Shown here: piece after piece, positions 47,894 through 56,579 of the stretch
Layout: each line of letters begins with the position of its first letter
How positions within the stretch are numbered: position 1 is the stretch's first letter
Source: Coprobacter sp.
GTDB lineage: Bacteria; Bacteroidota; Bacteroidia; Bacteroidales; UBA11471
DNA: 63,372 nucleotides
Direction of reading: 5' to 3'
NCBI GenBank assembly: GCA_017462265.1
Contig: JAFTRN010000011.1
Location: 1 to 63,372 of the forward strand
Made by a program: the position numbers and the translations under genes
Notes under the pieces: model-generated
Told to the model about the DNA's origin: nothing
The model's input: the letters and a program-made list of their open reading frames with translations, nothing else
Databases searched by the model: none

Positions 47894-49951
47894 TTAGTGT
47901 TGGTCTTCGTCTTCGATGAGGTCGGTGGGTATAAACTCTATGTAGTCGAGTTCGTAGCTACCGGCACGCATGGCCACGAGGCGCAGGTCATGAGGCCCGT
48001 CCTCGGTCCAGTTGAATATACCGAGTATGCGACGCAGACGCACATCTACGTTACGGGCGGTGAGGTTGTCGCCATAGCCCAATTGGTAATAGTTCCACCC
48101 TACATAGCTGTTGGGCGCTTTCATATAGCCGTGGTTACGCAGGTTTTTGTCGTTTTCGAAGCCATAGGGGTCCTCTTCGCTCTCGCCCATACCGGCGAAA
48201 CGACTGCTGCCGGACTCTTGAATGGCCTGCCAGTCTTGAATCCAACCGGTATCTCCATTATAGGCCGATACGCGGGTGTCAATGGGGATACCGCAGGGGA
48301 TTCCGTCGATATATACCTGCACTACTGCACCTGCTGATGTGTTTACACAATAGCCGAGGCGTACTTCGTATGTACCTTTGGGAAGAGGTCCCACTTTAAT
48401 GGTAAAGTCGAAATTACCCGAGAGAGTTATGTGGTCGTCCATTAAGTAATCATGAGGGGTACGACCTTCATACATCATATAGGTGTTGCTATTGGAGGTA
48501 AATTTTATATTTTTAAAATATCCATCAGGAGCCGAGGTGTGAAACCAGTTGTATCCTTTGTCTCCGTCGTAGAAGAATCCATTGTTTACCCCCTCGCCCA
48601 TATATACCCTGAAGTCGGTGCGTATGCGGCTGTGAAATACCTCGGCCTTGGTCTTTTGATCGAATACGAGCATATTGTTGATGCCGTGCAATACGCCGTT
48701 TTGGCAATATTGGTCGCTCTCACCTTCGAGCAGGCGGATTATGGGGCTTCCGTTTATCTCATCGACCATAGCCATATTACCATATTGCGGGTCATAGGGA
48801 GAGTAGGGACAATTGAGTACGGGGATACCTTTCGATGAGTTTTCGTCAAAGTCGGTAGTGTTGATGTTATCGACGGTGAGTAGCGTGTTGGGTTGCATGG
48901 GCACGTAGTAGTTATTTACGCGATACGTTTCGTCACATATCTGGTCGCGCCATGTGTGCCATGAGAGAGTTGATACAAAGTTTTTATTTATGACGAGTTT
49001 TGTTTTGGAACGTTGTACGTCGAGTATATGATAACCGACAAACTTGCGTAAGCTGTTTTCGGGGTGGGTTTCGTCTTTGATGTCGGCACCTTCGGGATAT
49101 ACGCGTTTGGCGTATTCGCGCAGGTCGTCGAGAGAGGTAATACCTTCGCGCAGAGCCATGATACTATCGGGCTCGGCAAATATGGTATAGAGGAATTTTT
49201 TGCCCGATGGCCAGGCGTAATATCCGGTTGTAGATTGGTGTAGAGTGCTTCCGTTGGGAAGGTCATTTGTGGGAATTTCATAGCCGGGGTCGTCGATTAC
49301 GAGCATCGAGTCGCGCCAGCCTGTGGCGATAAGGGCCTCGCCAAATATTTTGTATTTTTCTTTCGAGGCGATAAAGTCGGGCAACAGGTCGTTGTTGCCT
49401 TCGAGTACACGATCGACGATGTGTATCACACCGTTGAGTGCTTCGTTGTTGGGACTGATGATGTCGGCATAGTTCTCACCGTTTTTGATACTCCAGTTTC
49501 CTGCACCGGCTCGCACGGTTGCCGTGAGATAGCGACCTACCATGTTCTGTGCGGGGAATGAGCCTTCGGGGAAATCTTCGGTGAGATATATACCGGCGGC
49601 GGTGGCTTCACCGTCGATAAAGTGATAATAAACCATTTCGCGCACCGTGGCCGAGTCCATCTCTTCGAGTGTCATGCCTTTGGCGGCGTACCATTCATGC
49701 ATTGCGTCGTCGGTAGGGACGAAGCAGGTGTATTTGCCATAAGACTCCAAGAGGGCATAGACGCCGGTCTGTTTCATGGCTTTCTCGAACTCGGAGAGAC
49801 GTCCTTGTCCCGAGATAAAGGAGGCTGCCATTTCGCCCTCGAAGGTGCGGTAATTGTCGCCTATATCGTCCGAATCCATACAACTATAAAGACTGCTGCC
49901 ACAAAGTGTCAGCAACAAACTTGCGCCGAATGTTCTCAATAGATTCTTCAT
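47894..49951 (-). CDS. FAS1 domain lipoprotein with C-terminal jelly-roll, 685 residues
   Basis: This lipoprotein has the lipobox LYSC (Cys24). FAS1 domain 1 (about 40-165) has YTCFVPTDDAMHEWY and GVIHIVDRVL. A second FAS1-like region (about 190-410) ends in GVLHGINNMLVFD. Residues about 430-685 are a beta-sandwich (GNFDFTIKVGPLPKGTYEVRLGYCV; YELDYIEFIPTDL) resembling carbohydrate-binding modules. It heads the FAS1-SusC-SusD half of the operon, just after a terminator-like hairpin. Confidence 0.82.
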   Translation of the reverse strand: MKNLLRTFGASLLLTLCGSSLYSCMDSDDIGDNYRTFEGEMAASFISGQGRLSEFEKAMKQTGVYALLESYGKYTCFVPTDDAMHEWYAAKGMTLEEMDSATVREMVYYHFIDGEATAAGIYLTEDFPEGSFPAQNMVGRYLTATVRAGAGNWSIKNGENYADIISPNNEALNGVIHIVDRVLEGNNDLLPDFIASKEKYKIFGEALIATGWRDSMLVIDDPGYEIPTNDLPNGSTLHQSTTGYYAWPSGKKFLYTIFAEPDSIMALREGITSLDDLREYAKRVYPEGADIKDETHPENSLRKFVGYHILDVQRSKTKLVINKNFVSTLSWHTWRDQICDETYRVNNYYVPMQPNTLLTVDNINTTDFDENSSKGIPVLNCPYSPYDPQYGNMAMVDEINGSPIIRLLEGESDQYCQNGVLHGINNMLVFDQKTKAEVFHSRIRTDFRVYMGEGVNNGFFYDGDKGYNWFHTSAPDGYFKNIKFTSNSNTYMMYEGRTPHDYLMDDHITLSGNFDFTIKVGPLPKGTYEVRLGYCVNTSAGAVVQVYIDGIPCGIPIDTRVSAYNGDTGWIQDWQAIQESGSSRFAGMGESEEDPYGFENDKNLRNHGYMKAPNSYVGWNYYQLGYGDNLTARNVDVRLRRILGIFNWTEDGPHDLRLVAMRAGSYELDYIEFIPTDLIEDEDQH

Positions 49952-49985
49952 GTGTGAGATAGTGTTTTGTTTTTGAAAAAGATGA

Positions 49986-50015
49986 AGAAGTAGGCGGATT
50001 GTTCCGCCTACTTCT
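49986..50015 (-). terminator. terminator-like hairpin inside the PUL operon
   Basis: A perfect 13-bp stem (49986-49998 with 50003-50015) has a TTGT loop, 17 bases past the stop codon of the 852-residue protein gene. The minus-strand tail (CATCTTTTTC) is moderately T-rich. It probably lowers transcription into the FAS1/SusCD genes or protects the upstream mRNA end. Confidence 0.7.
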
Positions 50016-50032
50016 ATCTGTGGGGAAGGTTA

Positions 50033-52591
50033 TTATTTGATAACTTTTTTCACGTCGCAGGTACCGTCGGTGTAAACCACTTTCACGATGTTTACGCCTT
50101 GGGTGTACTCGGGCAATATGTTACCGGTGATAGAGTAGATAACGGTTTCTACTACCTCTTTGTCGGTGGTCGCCGATTTGATGGCAGAAGTTGTCTCATT
50201 TATTTCCATTGTTTCGGTAGGAATGGCATCGAGCGAGTCGTAGAAACGTATCCAGTCGATATATACAGCGTCTTTATCGCTCGAAACATTCTTCCATGAG
50301 AGGTATTGAGCGCAGGCTTTGCGGTCGCCATAGGGAATACCACATTCGAGGAGGTCCCAAACGTAAACGTCGCCGCGTTTTTCGAGCAGATTGTCAAGAT
50401 TTGCATTGGGCTCTTCTATGCCTTTGAGTACGAAGAATACCATACCGCCAAATTCGAGAGCCTCGTTATTGGTTTTGAACTTCATGGCGAAGTAACGGTT
50501 GATACCCGAGTTGAGGTTGATGGCGTAGAGCGAGTCGCAAAGTTGGTTGGGTTGCGGTACGCGGTTGGCAGCCGAGGTATAAGCACCGTGTTCACGCATG
50601 ATGGCAAGGGTAATGCCGCCGTTTACGTAATCGGTAGTGGTAATACTGTTGTTGAGAGTGTCGGTATGAATATCGTCCACTTCGGCCGCATAGTTTACAC
50701 GTAAGCAACTGAGAGGTTGTCCGTCGGTGGTAGCGTGCTCCTTATTGATCTGGAGTATATTTCCGAGACGCCAGCCACTGGTTGACCAGCCTTCGGCATA
50801 AGGAATGGTGGCACGTGCGGTGGCGATGGCTTTGGCATCGGCGTCCCATTCAAACATTTCGAACGAAGCTTTGTAAGCAGGTTCGAGGGCCATTTCTATT
50901 TCGCCGTTGAATTCCCAAGCACTACCCTCACCGCTGGTCATGGGGTGTGTCTCGCTGTTGTGGTCGTTGGGATCGTAAGCGTCGGCGGGAGCGAGGTAGA
51001 AGAGGTAGTCGGCGAGTTCGTCATATTCTTCTACAGTAGGAATCTCTTCGATGGCGGTGAAGAGTCCGTTTTCGCTGTCGAAGTAGTAGTAATATTTACC
51101 ACACTTGATGTCGAAACCGGGATTGTCTTCTTGTCCGCGGTTACCGAAGGTGAGAGCGGCTTTGTTGCCGGCTTGGGAAGCATCTACCATGAGCAGGGTT
51201 CCGTCGCTGGCTTGTACGAGTATGGTGCTTGCGTCTTTGAGGTTGTAAGCGGTCTGTCCGTTGCTTATACCGGCTTCGGTGAAGTAGAAGTTAACCGCGT
51301 TCACATCTTCCACGGCGGTAAGGCGATAACCGGTGTAGTTACCGATGGTTACGGGCTCAGACTCGATACCGAGGGCCATACCGGTGAGGAAGTAGAATTT
51401 GTTCATCTTATCGGTTACTTTATAAGAAATAGCGGTAGTGAATTCCTCTTTGGCGGCTGTGAGAGCAGCGACTTGAGTCTCGTAGTCGGCACCGGTCGAT
51501 GCGGGATTGTTATATACGGCGAGAGCTGCATCGTAAGCGTTTTGCAGAATGTTGAGCTTATCCGAGAATTTGTAAGCGGCGATGAAGTTTTGTGCCTCGT
51601 AGAGAGCTGCGTTCAATACCGGTTTGTTGGGATCTACCGTGGGACCGTCACCCCAGTTGTTTTCGGCGTTGAGGGTGGCATCGAAAGCTTCCATCGACTC
51701 GAATGTTTTCACCCATTTACAGAGGGTATAAGGCATTTGATCTTTGGTCTTTACATGAGCCACGCTGTCGGCATCATACCACAAGGTGTCGGCATATACA
51801 TTAATCCAAGACATAAAGTCGAGCGCACGTAACGTAATATCCATGGTATCGAGCATACATACGGGGGCGTTTGCCGAGTCGCCGGGAGTAGCACATACTT
51901 TAGAGAAGTCGATGGCTACGAGTACATTGGCTTTTTCGTCGATTGATTTGTCGAGATATACGCAGTGCCAAATAGAGTCTTTTTTACCGGTGTATGTCAC
52001 GTTATCGGCTACACGATAAAAGTCATGCCCCGAATTTTTGTTTTTACAGAAATAAACCGTATCGCGACCATCGGCACCTTTTACAGCAGGATTGGTCACG
52101 ATGAAACGATTACGACCATTATTGTCGAGACCATTTAGGGGAACTTTTGTTTTATCCAAGAATTTGAATTCCGGTTCCCAGTAAGCTTTTTCTACATTGG
52201 TGGTGTCGCAACCTTCATTGTTATAAGGTATAGATACTTTGAATGCCAATACAGGGTATTTTTTCGTAATGGTGAAAACTCCTGCATCTTTTACTTTTTC
52301 TTTGAACCCTACAGAAGATCGGTGATTGTAACCGCCTTCGGCTTCTTTGTAACTGGTCTCGTTGGCTCCGAGTATCAGTTTAACATACTGCATATCCTCT
52401 GTGTAAGATACCTCGGGGTGCCATTTTTTGTCAAATTTTTTACCATTACCTCCTACAGTGAGGATGTCTTCGGCCTGCATTTGTGTTGGTGTATAGTTGT
52501 AATAACCATCGACACCGTGCACAGGATCTTGTGCAAACACGCTACCACACGCCATAGTGAGTGCAATAGCAAAAGATGTAATCTTTTTCAT
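50033..52591 (-). CDS. unrecognised secreted protein, two related beta domains, T9SS-like tail
   Basis: I do not recognise this 852-residue protein with certainty. It has a signal peptide ending SVFAQ. Residues about 40-310 and about 555-815 look like two copies of one beta-rich domain, the second with WSTSGWRLGNILQIN and YIDWIRFYDSLD, possibly of the DUF4979 type found in Bacteroides PULs. Between them lie a helical FIVAR-like stretch (about 330-395, YETQVAALTAAKEEF) and a further beta domain (about 395-525). The last 50 residues (YSITGNILPEYTQGVNIVKV) resemble a type IX sorting tail. The gene is second in the operon. A surface glycan-binding role is plausible but only inferred. Confidence 0.6.
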   Translation of the reverse strand: MKKITSFAIALTMACGSVFAQDPVHGVDGYYNYTPTQMQAEDILTVGGNGKKFDKKWHPEVSYTEDMQYVKLILGANETSYKEAEGGYNHRSSVGFKEKVKDAGVFTITKKYPVLAFKVSIPYNNEGCDTTNVEKAYWEPEFKFLDKTKVPLNGLDNNGRNRFIVTNPAVKGADGRDTVYFCKNKNSGHDFYRVADNVTYTGKKDSIWHCVYLDKSIDEKANVLVAIDFSKVCATPGDSANAPVCMLDTMDITLRALDFMSWINVYADTLWYDADSVAHVKTKDQMPYTLCKWVKTFESMEAFDATLNAENNWGDGPTVDPNKPVLNAALYEAQNFIAAYKFSDKLNILQNAYDAALAVYNNPASTGADYETQVAALTAAKEEFTTAISYKVTDKMNKFYFLTGMALGIESEPVTIGNYTGYRLTAVEDVNAVNFYFTEAGISNGQTAYNLKDASTILVQASDGTLLMVDASQAGNKAALTFGNRGQEDNPGFDIKCGKYYYYFDSENGLFTAIEEIPTVEEYDELADYLFYLAPADAYDPNDHNSETHPMTSGEGSAWEFNGEIEMALEPAYKASFEMFEWDADAKAIATARATIPYAEGWSTSGWRLGNILQINKEHATTDGQPLSCLRVNYAAEVDDIHTDTLNNSITTTDYVNGGITLAIMREHGAYTSAANRVPQPNQLCDSLYAINLNSGINRYFAMKFKTNNEALEFGGMVFFVLKGIEEPNANLDNLLEKRGDVYVWDLLECGIPYGDRKACAQYLSWKNVSSDKDAVYIDWIRFYDSLDAIPTETMEINETTSAIKSATTDKEVVETVIYSITGNILPEYTQGVNIVKVVYTDGTCDVKKVIK

Positions 52592-52667
52592 GTGTACTTT
52601 GATTTTGGGGTTTGTAATATAGTTTTTATCTCGTTTTATAGTTTGTTTCTTGTTTTAGTATAAATGA

Positions 52668-52815
52668 CTCCTCCACTATTTATAGGGGAGGTGGCTGTAA
52701 GCCGGAGGGGTTGGAGCGAAGCGACGTAACCATTGGTTACAATCTCGGCGACTATGTCGCCAACCCCTTCCCCCGCTGGGTGCTTCCCCTATAAACAGGG
52801 GAAGAGCTTTTTTTT
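52668..52815. repeat. multi-hairpin intergenic element
   Basis: This 148-base GC-rich block fills the centre of the 363-base gap between two PUL genes. It contains a hairpin at each end (52670-52679 with 52682-52691, and 52783-52790 with 52797-52804), an enclosing pair (52704-52714 with 52760-52771), and a central palindrome (GTAACCATTGGTTAC, 52726-52740). A run of eight T follows (52808-52815), so on the plus strand its right end looks like a terminator. It resembles REP/MITE-type intergenic repeats. No open reading frame or clear promoter was seen in the rest of 52592-52954. Confidence 0.7.
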
Positions 52816-52954
52816 GTTAGGGCGACAAGGTGTATTGTTCGTCTCTTTCTACACACACGATGATTAGTGTGGGTGTAAGCTATCACCATGGAGCTTTCCC
52901 GGGCCTTTTTATATGTGAATACGAATATTCGTATGGGTTCTACTTAATTTGTTT

Positions 52955-55849
52955 TTATTTTTTAATATTTATTTTGATTGTCTCGATGCCGTCGGGCGAT
53001 GAGACTTGCACCAAATAGACCCCGTCGGCGGGGAGCTGTATTGCCGGAGTGCTCTGTGCCACAACGATATTCCCGGTGGTGTTATACACATACACAGTGG
53101 CGTCGGAGGGCATATCGATGAGGGTGAGCGTGTGTCCGGCGATGGTGTAGCGTATATCGGTGGCTTGCGGGGTGATATTGGTAATCGACGATACGGGATA
53201 GAGCGTTTGCAACTCCTCGACACTGCGGAAAGTGCGTACCCAGTAGAGTGCGGTGGGTGCGGACGAGGCGGAGGGCACGGTCTCGCGTATTTGCAGGGCC
53301 GATACGGTGAGTATGCTGTCGGCCGGTACTTGGGCCTTGATGCCGGTGGCATTACCGAAACCGGTGCTCAGCAGGTCGTAGTAGTAAATGTCTTCACCCA
53401 CCTTGCCGGTGTATTTCTCGGTGCCGTTGCCAAAGGAGTAGGTGGGGTTGTTGAGACGCATGGTGGCACCCTCGGGACGTTTCATGCAGAAGGCGAGAAT
53501 GGGGTAGTTGCCACCGTGGAGCGTGCAGGCTGTGTTGCGACGAAAGTAGGCCTGTTTGCTGCTACTGTATGATGCGACTAAAGCGCCATCTTCGATGACG
53601 CCTGTGCCTTGTCCCGTAACTTCCCATAACGCATCGTCGGCTCGTAGGAAAGTGTCGTGTATATATCCCCACTCGAAGACGAGTGAGTCGGTATATTGCG
53701 TGATACCATTGCCTGTATCGTATCGCAACCAATAGTAGTATTTAGGTGTTTTCACATCGACGGTCTTGTCGCTATGGGCAAGCCCGGTTTTCCCCTCGAC
53801 CAAAACTTGCGCTTCGGCGAGGTAGGGGGTGGTGCCGCGCAATATATCGGCCTTGTCGATGTCGAAGCCGGTGGAGTACCAACTGAGATAGCAGTAGGGT
53901 ACGTCGTCGCTCCGAGGTTCGATGGAGGCATATACCTCCTTGTCGTTGTTTTCCTCGATGCGAATGTTGCTTATCTGTAATCCCTCGCCACTCTCTATGG
54001 CGCTGAGGCGTAATACCACGGCGCCGGCGTTGATGTCGAGCACACACAGACGGGCGGTGGTGAGTTCGCTGCCGGCCGGCAGGGTGCCTTCGGCGGCTTC
54101 GTAGCCATCGACAGCGGCGGCAAGTGTTACCTCGCTGTCGGCTTTATAGGTAATCACCACGTCGTATTTGCTGGTCTTGTCGATGGCAAGGGTGTAGTGC
54201 AGCCATTCGCCATCTTCTACATCGGTTACTACATATTTGTCGCCGACTTGAGCTATTTCTACGGCACCATCGGTGCGGTATATGGTAGAGCGGGTGGTAC
54301 CTACGTTGTGATAGGTGTGGCCCTCGGCATCTTCGTTGTAGCAATAGTAGTCATAATCGACGGCGGCAATGTCGCAAGGTACTTTGTGAATACCCGATAC
54401 GCGTTCGCCCGATGCGAAAGTCACGGGGTCGCCGGCCATCCACAGGGTACGGCGTTTCGAGAGGGTACCCCAGCCGGTCCATTCGTAGTACCAGTTGGGC
54501 TCCACACCAGCTCCTTCGTATCCGTAATTGTCGATGAGATAATCACGATAGCGTTTGAGCCATTTGTAATCGTCGGCAGGCAGTCCGGCGCGTATGGCGT
54601 AGTGAGCCAATGCCGCTTCACGGTTTCCGCCTATACCGGCTGCATCACCTCTACTATCGGGTGATACGTTGATGGACTCCCACCGACCGGTACGGTGTTT
54701 TACTTGCAGGAACAATCCGTTTTCAAAAGTGGCTTCGCTCTCGTCTTTGGTAAATCCGGTGGGTTCCCACGGTGAGAGTTGGTCGGGATAGGTTTTGATA
54801 CTGCTGAGGTTGTAGCGGTATGCCCATTCGAGGCCTTTGAGTATGCGGTTGTCGAGTACGCTGAAGAGCGAGTCGCCTTGGTTCCATGCAATTTCGGCTA
54901 TGGCTACGTAGTTGTGTACGCCGGCAAGGACGTGTCCTTGGTCACGACAAGCCTCAGAACATTGACCATTGGCATGTATATACCACTGTAATTGTTCATC
55001 GTAACCATAATCTTCTATGGTGTTTTCTCTTCCGCGTAATTGATAATCATATTTATAATCGGAAGTGGCTGTAGGCTCACTGCTCACGATGGGCGGGCCC
55101 GGAGTGTAGGGCAGGTCATCGGGGCGGTGGGGCAGGTCGAGCAGGTAGCGGTAGGCGCGATCGTAAATGGTATCGTTGTCGAGATATATACCCATGGCCA
55201 TAAGTCCGCGCATGGCAAAGAGGCCTTGGTTGCCGAAACGGCCGGGGTCGCCGTTGAAGATATTCCAATAGATGGTAATACCGTTTTGGCTGTCGTCTGA
55301 ACTCGAATATTTTTCGTAAAGATTCTCTTTTGTCGTGTAATAGGGGTATACAAGCATATCTTTGAAGCGTTGCTGATCCTCGGCTTTCCACCCGGGATAG
55401 TCGCGCATGAGCTCGGCGGCATCGATGAGCAGGTATATTTTACCGTTATCAAGCGGACCGGTACCGCGTGCGCTGGTATTGGTATAATAGGAATTGGCAT
55501 TAAGGTATCCGACTGCTTTCTTGGCATAAGCTTCGTCACCGGTGAGGTGCCACAAAAGAGCCAAGTCGAGTGCGCGACGACCATCAGCACCGATGGTGCC
55601 GTTGAACTTACCCTCGGCAATTTGTGTACCGCGATTGGGTAGAGAGGTGCCCAAATCGCTGTATTTTGACGCTTTCAGCTTGAGAAAAGTCCCGTAAAAA
55701 GGTTCCTGCTTGGCGGCAATCATGGCTTTCATACGATCGATATCGCCCTGTGTGTAGGTGATACCGGGGTGGGTAAACTTCCGCTGAGCTTGTGTGGCGG
55801 GCGACATTACGGTCATAGCCAACAGTAGAATGTAAACGAGCTTTTTCAT
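52955..55849 (-). CDS. alginate-lyase-fold secreted enzyme with CBM6-like module
   Basis: This 964-residue secreted protein starts at 55849, chosen for a signal peptide ending TQAQ; the frame extends 12 residues upstream without signal character. Residues about 20-480 form the (alpha/alpha) toroid of the alginate-lyase superfamily (HPGITYTQGDIDRMKAMI, ALDLALLWHLTGDEAYAKKAVGYLN, NGITIYWNIFNGDPGRFGNQG). Residues about 510-640 look like a CBM6-type beta-sandwich (VEDGEWLHYTLAIDKTSKYDV). The last 80 residues end in a type IX-like tail (YNTTGNIVVAQ; DGVYLVQV). It would act outside the cell on a uronic-acid-containing glycan. The precise family is not assigned. It is the first gene of the PUL operon. 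Confidence 0.78.
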   Translation of the reverse strand: MKKLVYILLLAMTVMSPATQAQRKFTHPGITYTQGDIDRMKAMIAAKQEPFYGTFLKLKASKYSDLGTSLPNRGTQIAEGKFNGTIGADGRRALDLALLWHLTGDEAYAKKAVGYLNANSYYTNTSARGTGPLDNGKIYLLIDAAELMRDYPGWKAEDQQRFKDMLVYPYYTTKENLYEKYSSSDDSQNGITIYWNIFNGDPGRFGNQGLFAMRGLMAMGIYLDNDTIYDRAYRYLLDLPHRPDDLPYTPGPPIVSSEPTATSDYKYDYQLRGRENTIEDYGYDEQLQWYIHANGQCSEACRDQGHVLAGVHNYVAIAEIAWNQGDSLFSVLDNRILKGLEWAYRYNLSSIKTYPDQLSPWEPTGFTKDESEATFENGLFLQVKHRTGRWESINVSPDSRGDAAGIGGNREAALAHYAIRAGLPADDYKWLKRYRDYLIDNYGYEGAGVEPNWYYEWTGWGTLSKRRTLWMAGDPVTFASGERVSGIHKVPCDIAAVDYDYYCYNEDAEGHTYHNVGTTRSTIYRTDGAVEIAQVGDKYVVTDVEDGEWLHYTLAIDKTSKYDVVITYKADSEVTLAAAVDGYEAAEGTLPAGSELTTARLCVLDINAGAVVLRLSAIESGEGLQISNIRIEENNDKEVYASIEPRSDDVPYCYLSWYSTGFDIDKADILRGTTPYLAEAQVLVEGKTGLAHSDKTVDVKTPKYYYWLRYDTGNGITQYTDSLVFEWGYIHDTFLRADDALWEVTGQGTGVIEDGALVASYSSSKQAYFRRNTACTLHGGNYPILAFCMKRPEGATMRLNNPTYSFGNGTEKYTGKVGEDIYYYDLLSTGFGNATGIKAQVPADSILTVSALQIRETVPSASSAPTALYWVRTFRSVEELQTLYPVSSITNITPQATDIRYTIAGHTLTLIDMPSDATVYVYNTTGNIVVAQSTPAIQLPADGVYLVQVSSPDGIETIKINIKK

Positions 55850-55882
55850 ATTGGTGGTTTTTAATGTTTTTCTATGGGTAAG

Positions 55883-55890
55883 CAAATATA
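55883..55890 (-). promoter_or_regulatory. -7 box of the PUL operon
   Basis: On the minus strand this reads TATATTTG, 34 bases from the first PUL start codon. The -33 region would fall in the last codons of the ECF sigma gene and has no TTTG, which fits a promoter dependent on an activator. Confidence 0.5.
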
Positions 55891-55894
55891 CATA

Positions 55895-56404
55895 TTAAAT
55901 GCATTGTTGCATATAGGCACGCATCTCTTTATTACCGATGAACAGGTGATTTTCCACAGTCCGTGTCGAAAGATTGAGCGTTTCGGAGATTTCCTTGGCC
56001 GATTTGTCTTCGAAATATCTCATTATATATATAGTGCGTCGTTGTTGCGGCATCTGTGTGAGACGGCGATGGGCGTGCTCTATGATGTCGCGGTTCATTA
56101 CATCGTGTTCGAGATTGTAGGGCGTCTCGTTCTCGATTTCGGAAATGATGTGAGCCGAAATCTCTTGATGGCGATAGAGCCGACGCATATAGTCGATAAC
56201 GATGTTGCGCGCGATGGTGAAAATCATGCTCTGTATTGTCTCCTTGCAGAGCATACGTTCATACTCCAACAGGCGCATGAAAACATCTTGCGTGAAGTCT
56301 TGCGCAATCTCTTCGTCGCTTGTCTTATATAATATGTACGCGCGAACTTTGGGTAAAAACTCGGTATAAGCCTCTTCGACTAATGATGTATTTGATGTTC
56401 TCAT
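55895..56404 (-). CDS. ECF-type RNA polymerase sigma factor
   Basis: This 169-residue protein has sigma-70 region 2 (EIAQDFTQDVFMRLLEYE and FTIARNIVIDYMRRL, about 30-85) and region 4 (about 105-160, YFEDKSAKEISETLNLSTRTVENHL) with its helix-turn-helix. The length and two-domain layout are those of extracytoplasmic-function sigma factors. In Bacteroidales these are often paired with a FecR-type anti-sigma, but none is encoded next to it here. A -7-like box on the minus strand (56432-56439) may drive it. Its stop codon lies 45 bases before the first PUL gene, so it may direct or share transcription of that operon. Confidence 0.9.
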   Translation of the reverse strand: MRTSNTSLVEEAYTEFLPKVRAYILYKTSDEEIAQDFTQDVFMRLLEYERMLCKETIQSMIFTIARNIVIDYMRRLYRHQEISAHIISEIENETPYNLEHDVMNRDIIEHAHRRLTQMPQQRRTIYIMRYFEDKSAKEISETLNLSTRTVENHLFIGNKEMRAYMQQCI

Positions 56405-56556
56405 GACGCATAGATTTGAGGTTCACAATTACAAAGTAAGTCAAAAAGTATAAGAAAAAAGACAAAATAGGTAGTAAATGGGTTTCAGTTGGTTTGTTGA
56501 GATGTAAAATGACTTATATGTGGTGATTTTTAGCGTGTTAGGTATGTTATGTAGTG

Positions 56557-56579
56557 AGTCTCAAATTATTTTTGAGACT
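56557..56579. repeat. 9-bp inverted repeat upstream of the sigma gene
   Basis: AGTCTCAAA (56557-56565) is the exact reverse complement of TTTGAGACT (56571-56579), with the loop TTATT. A third half-site GTCTCAAA occurs at 56597-56604. It could be an operator or a weak terminator of the convergent region. Nothing else is recognisable in the 316-base gap 56405-56720, which separates the sigma gene from the 3' end of the AraC-type regulator. Confidence 0.45.

Noticed and set aside
52668..52815. A tRNA or other structured RNA gene
   Set aside because: The multi-stem layout superficially suggests one, but stem lengths and loops do not fit tRNA, and no promoter was seen on either strand.
18759..55849. 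Ulvan utilisation locus
   Set aside because: GH39, GH88 and rhamnosidase genes fit superficially, but no sulfatase and no known ulvan lyase is present.
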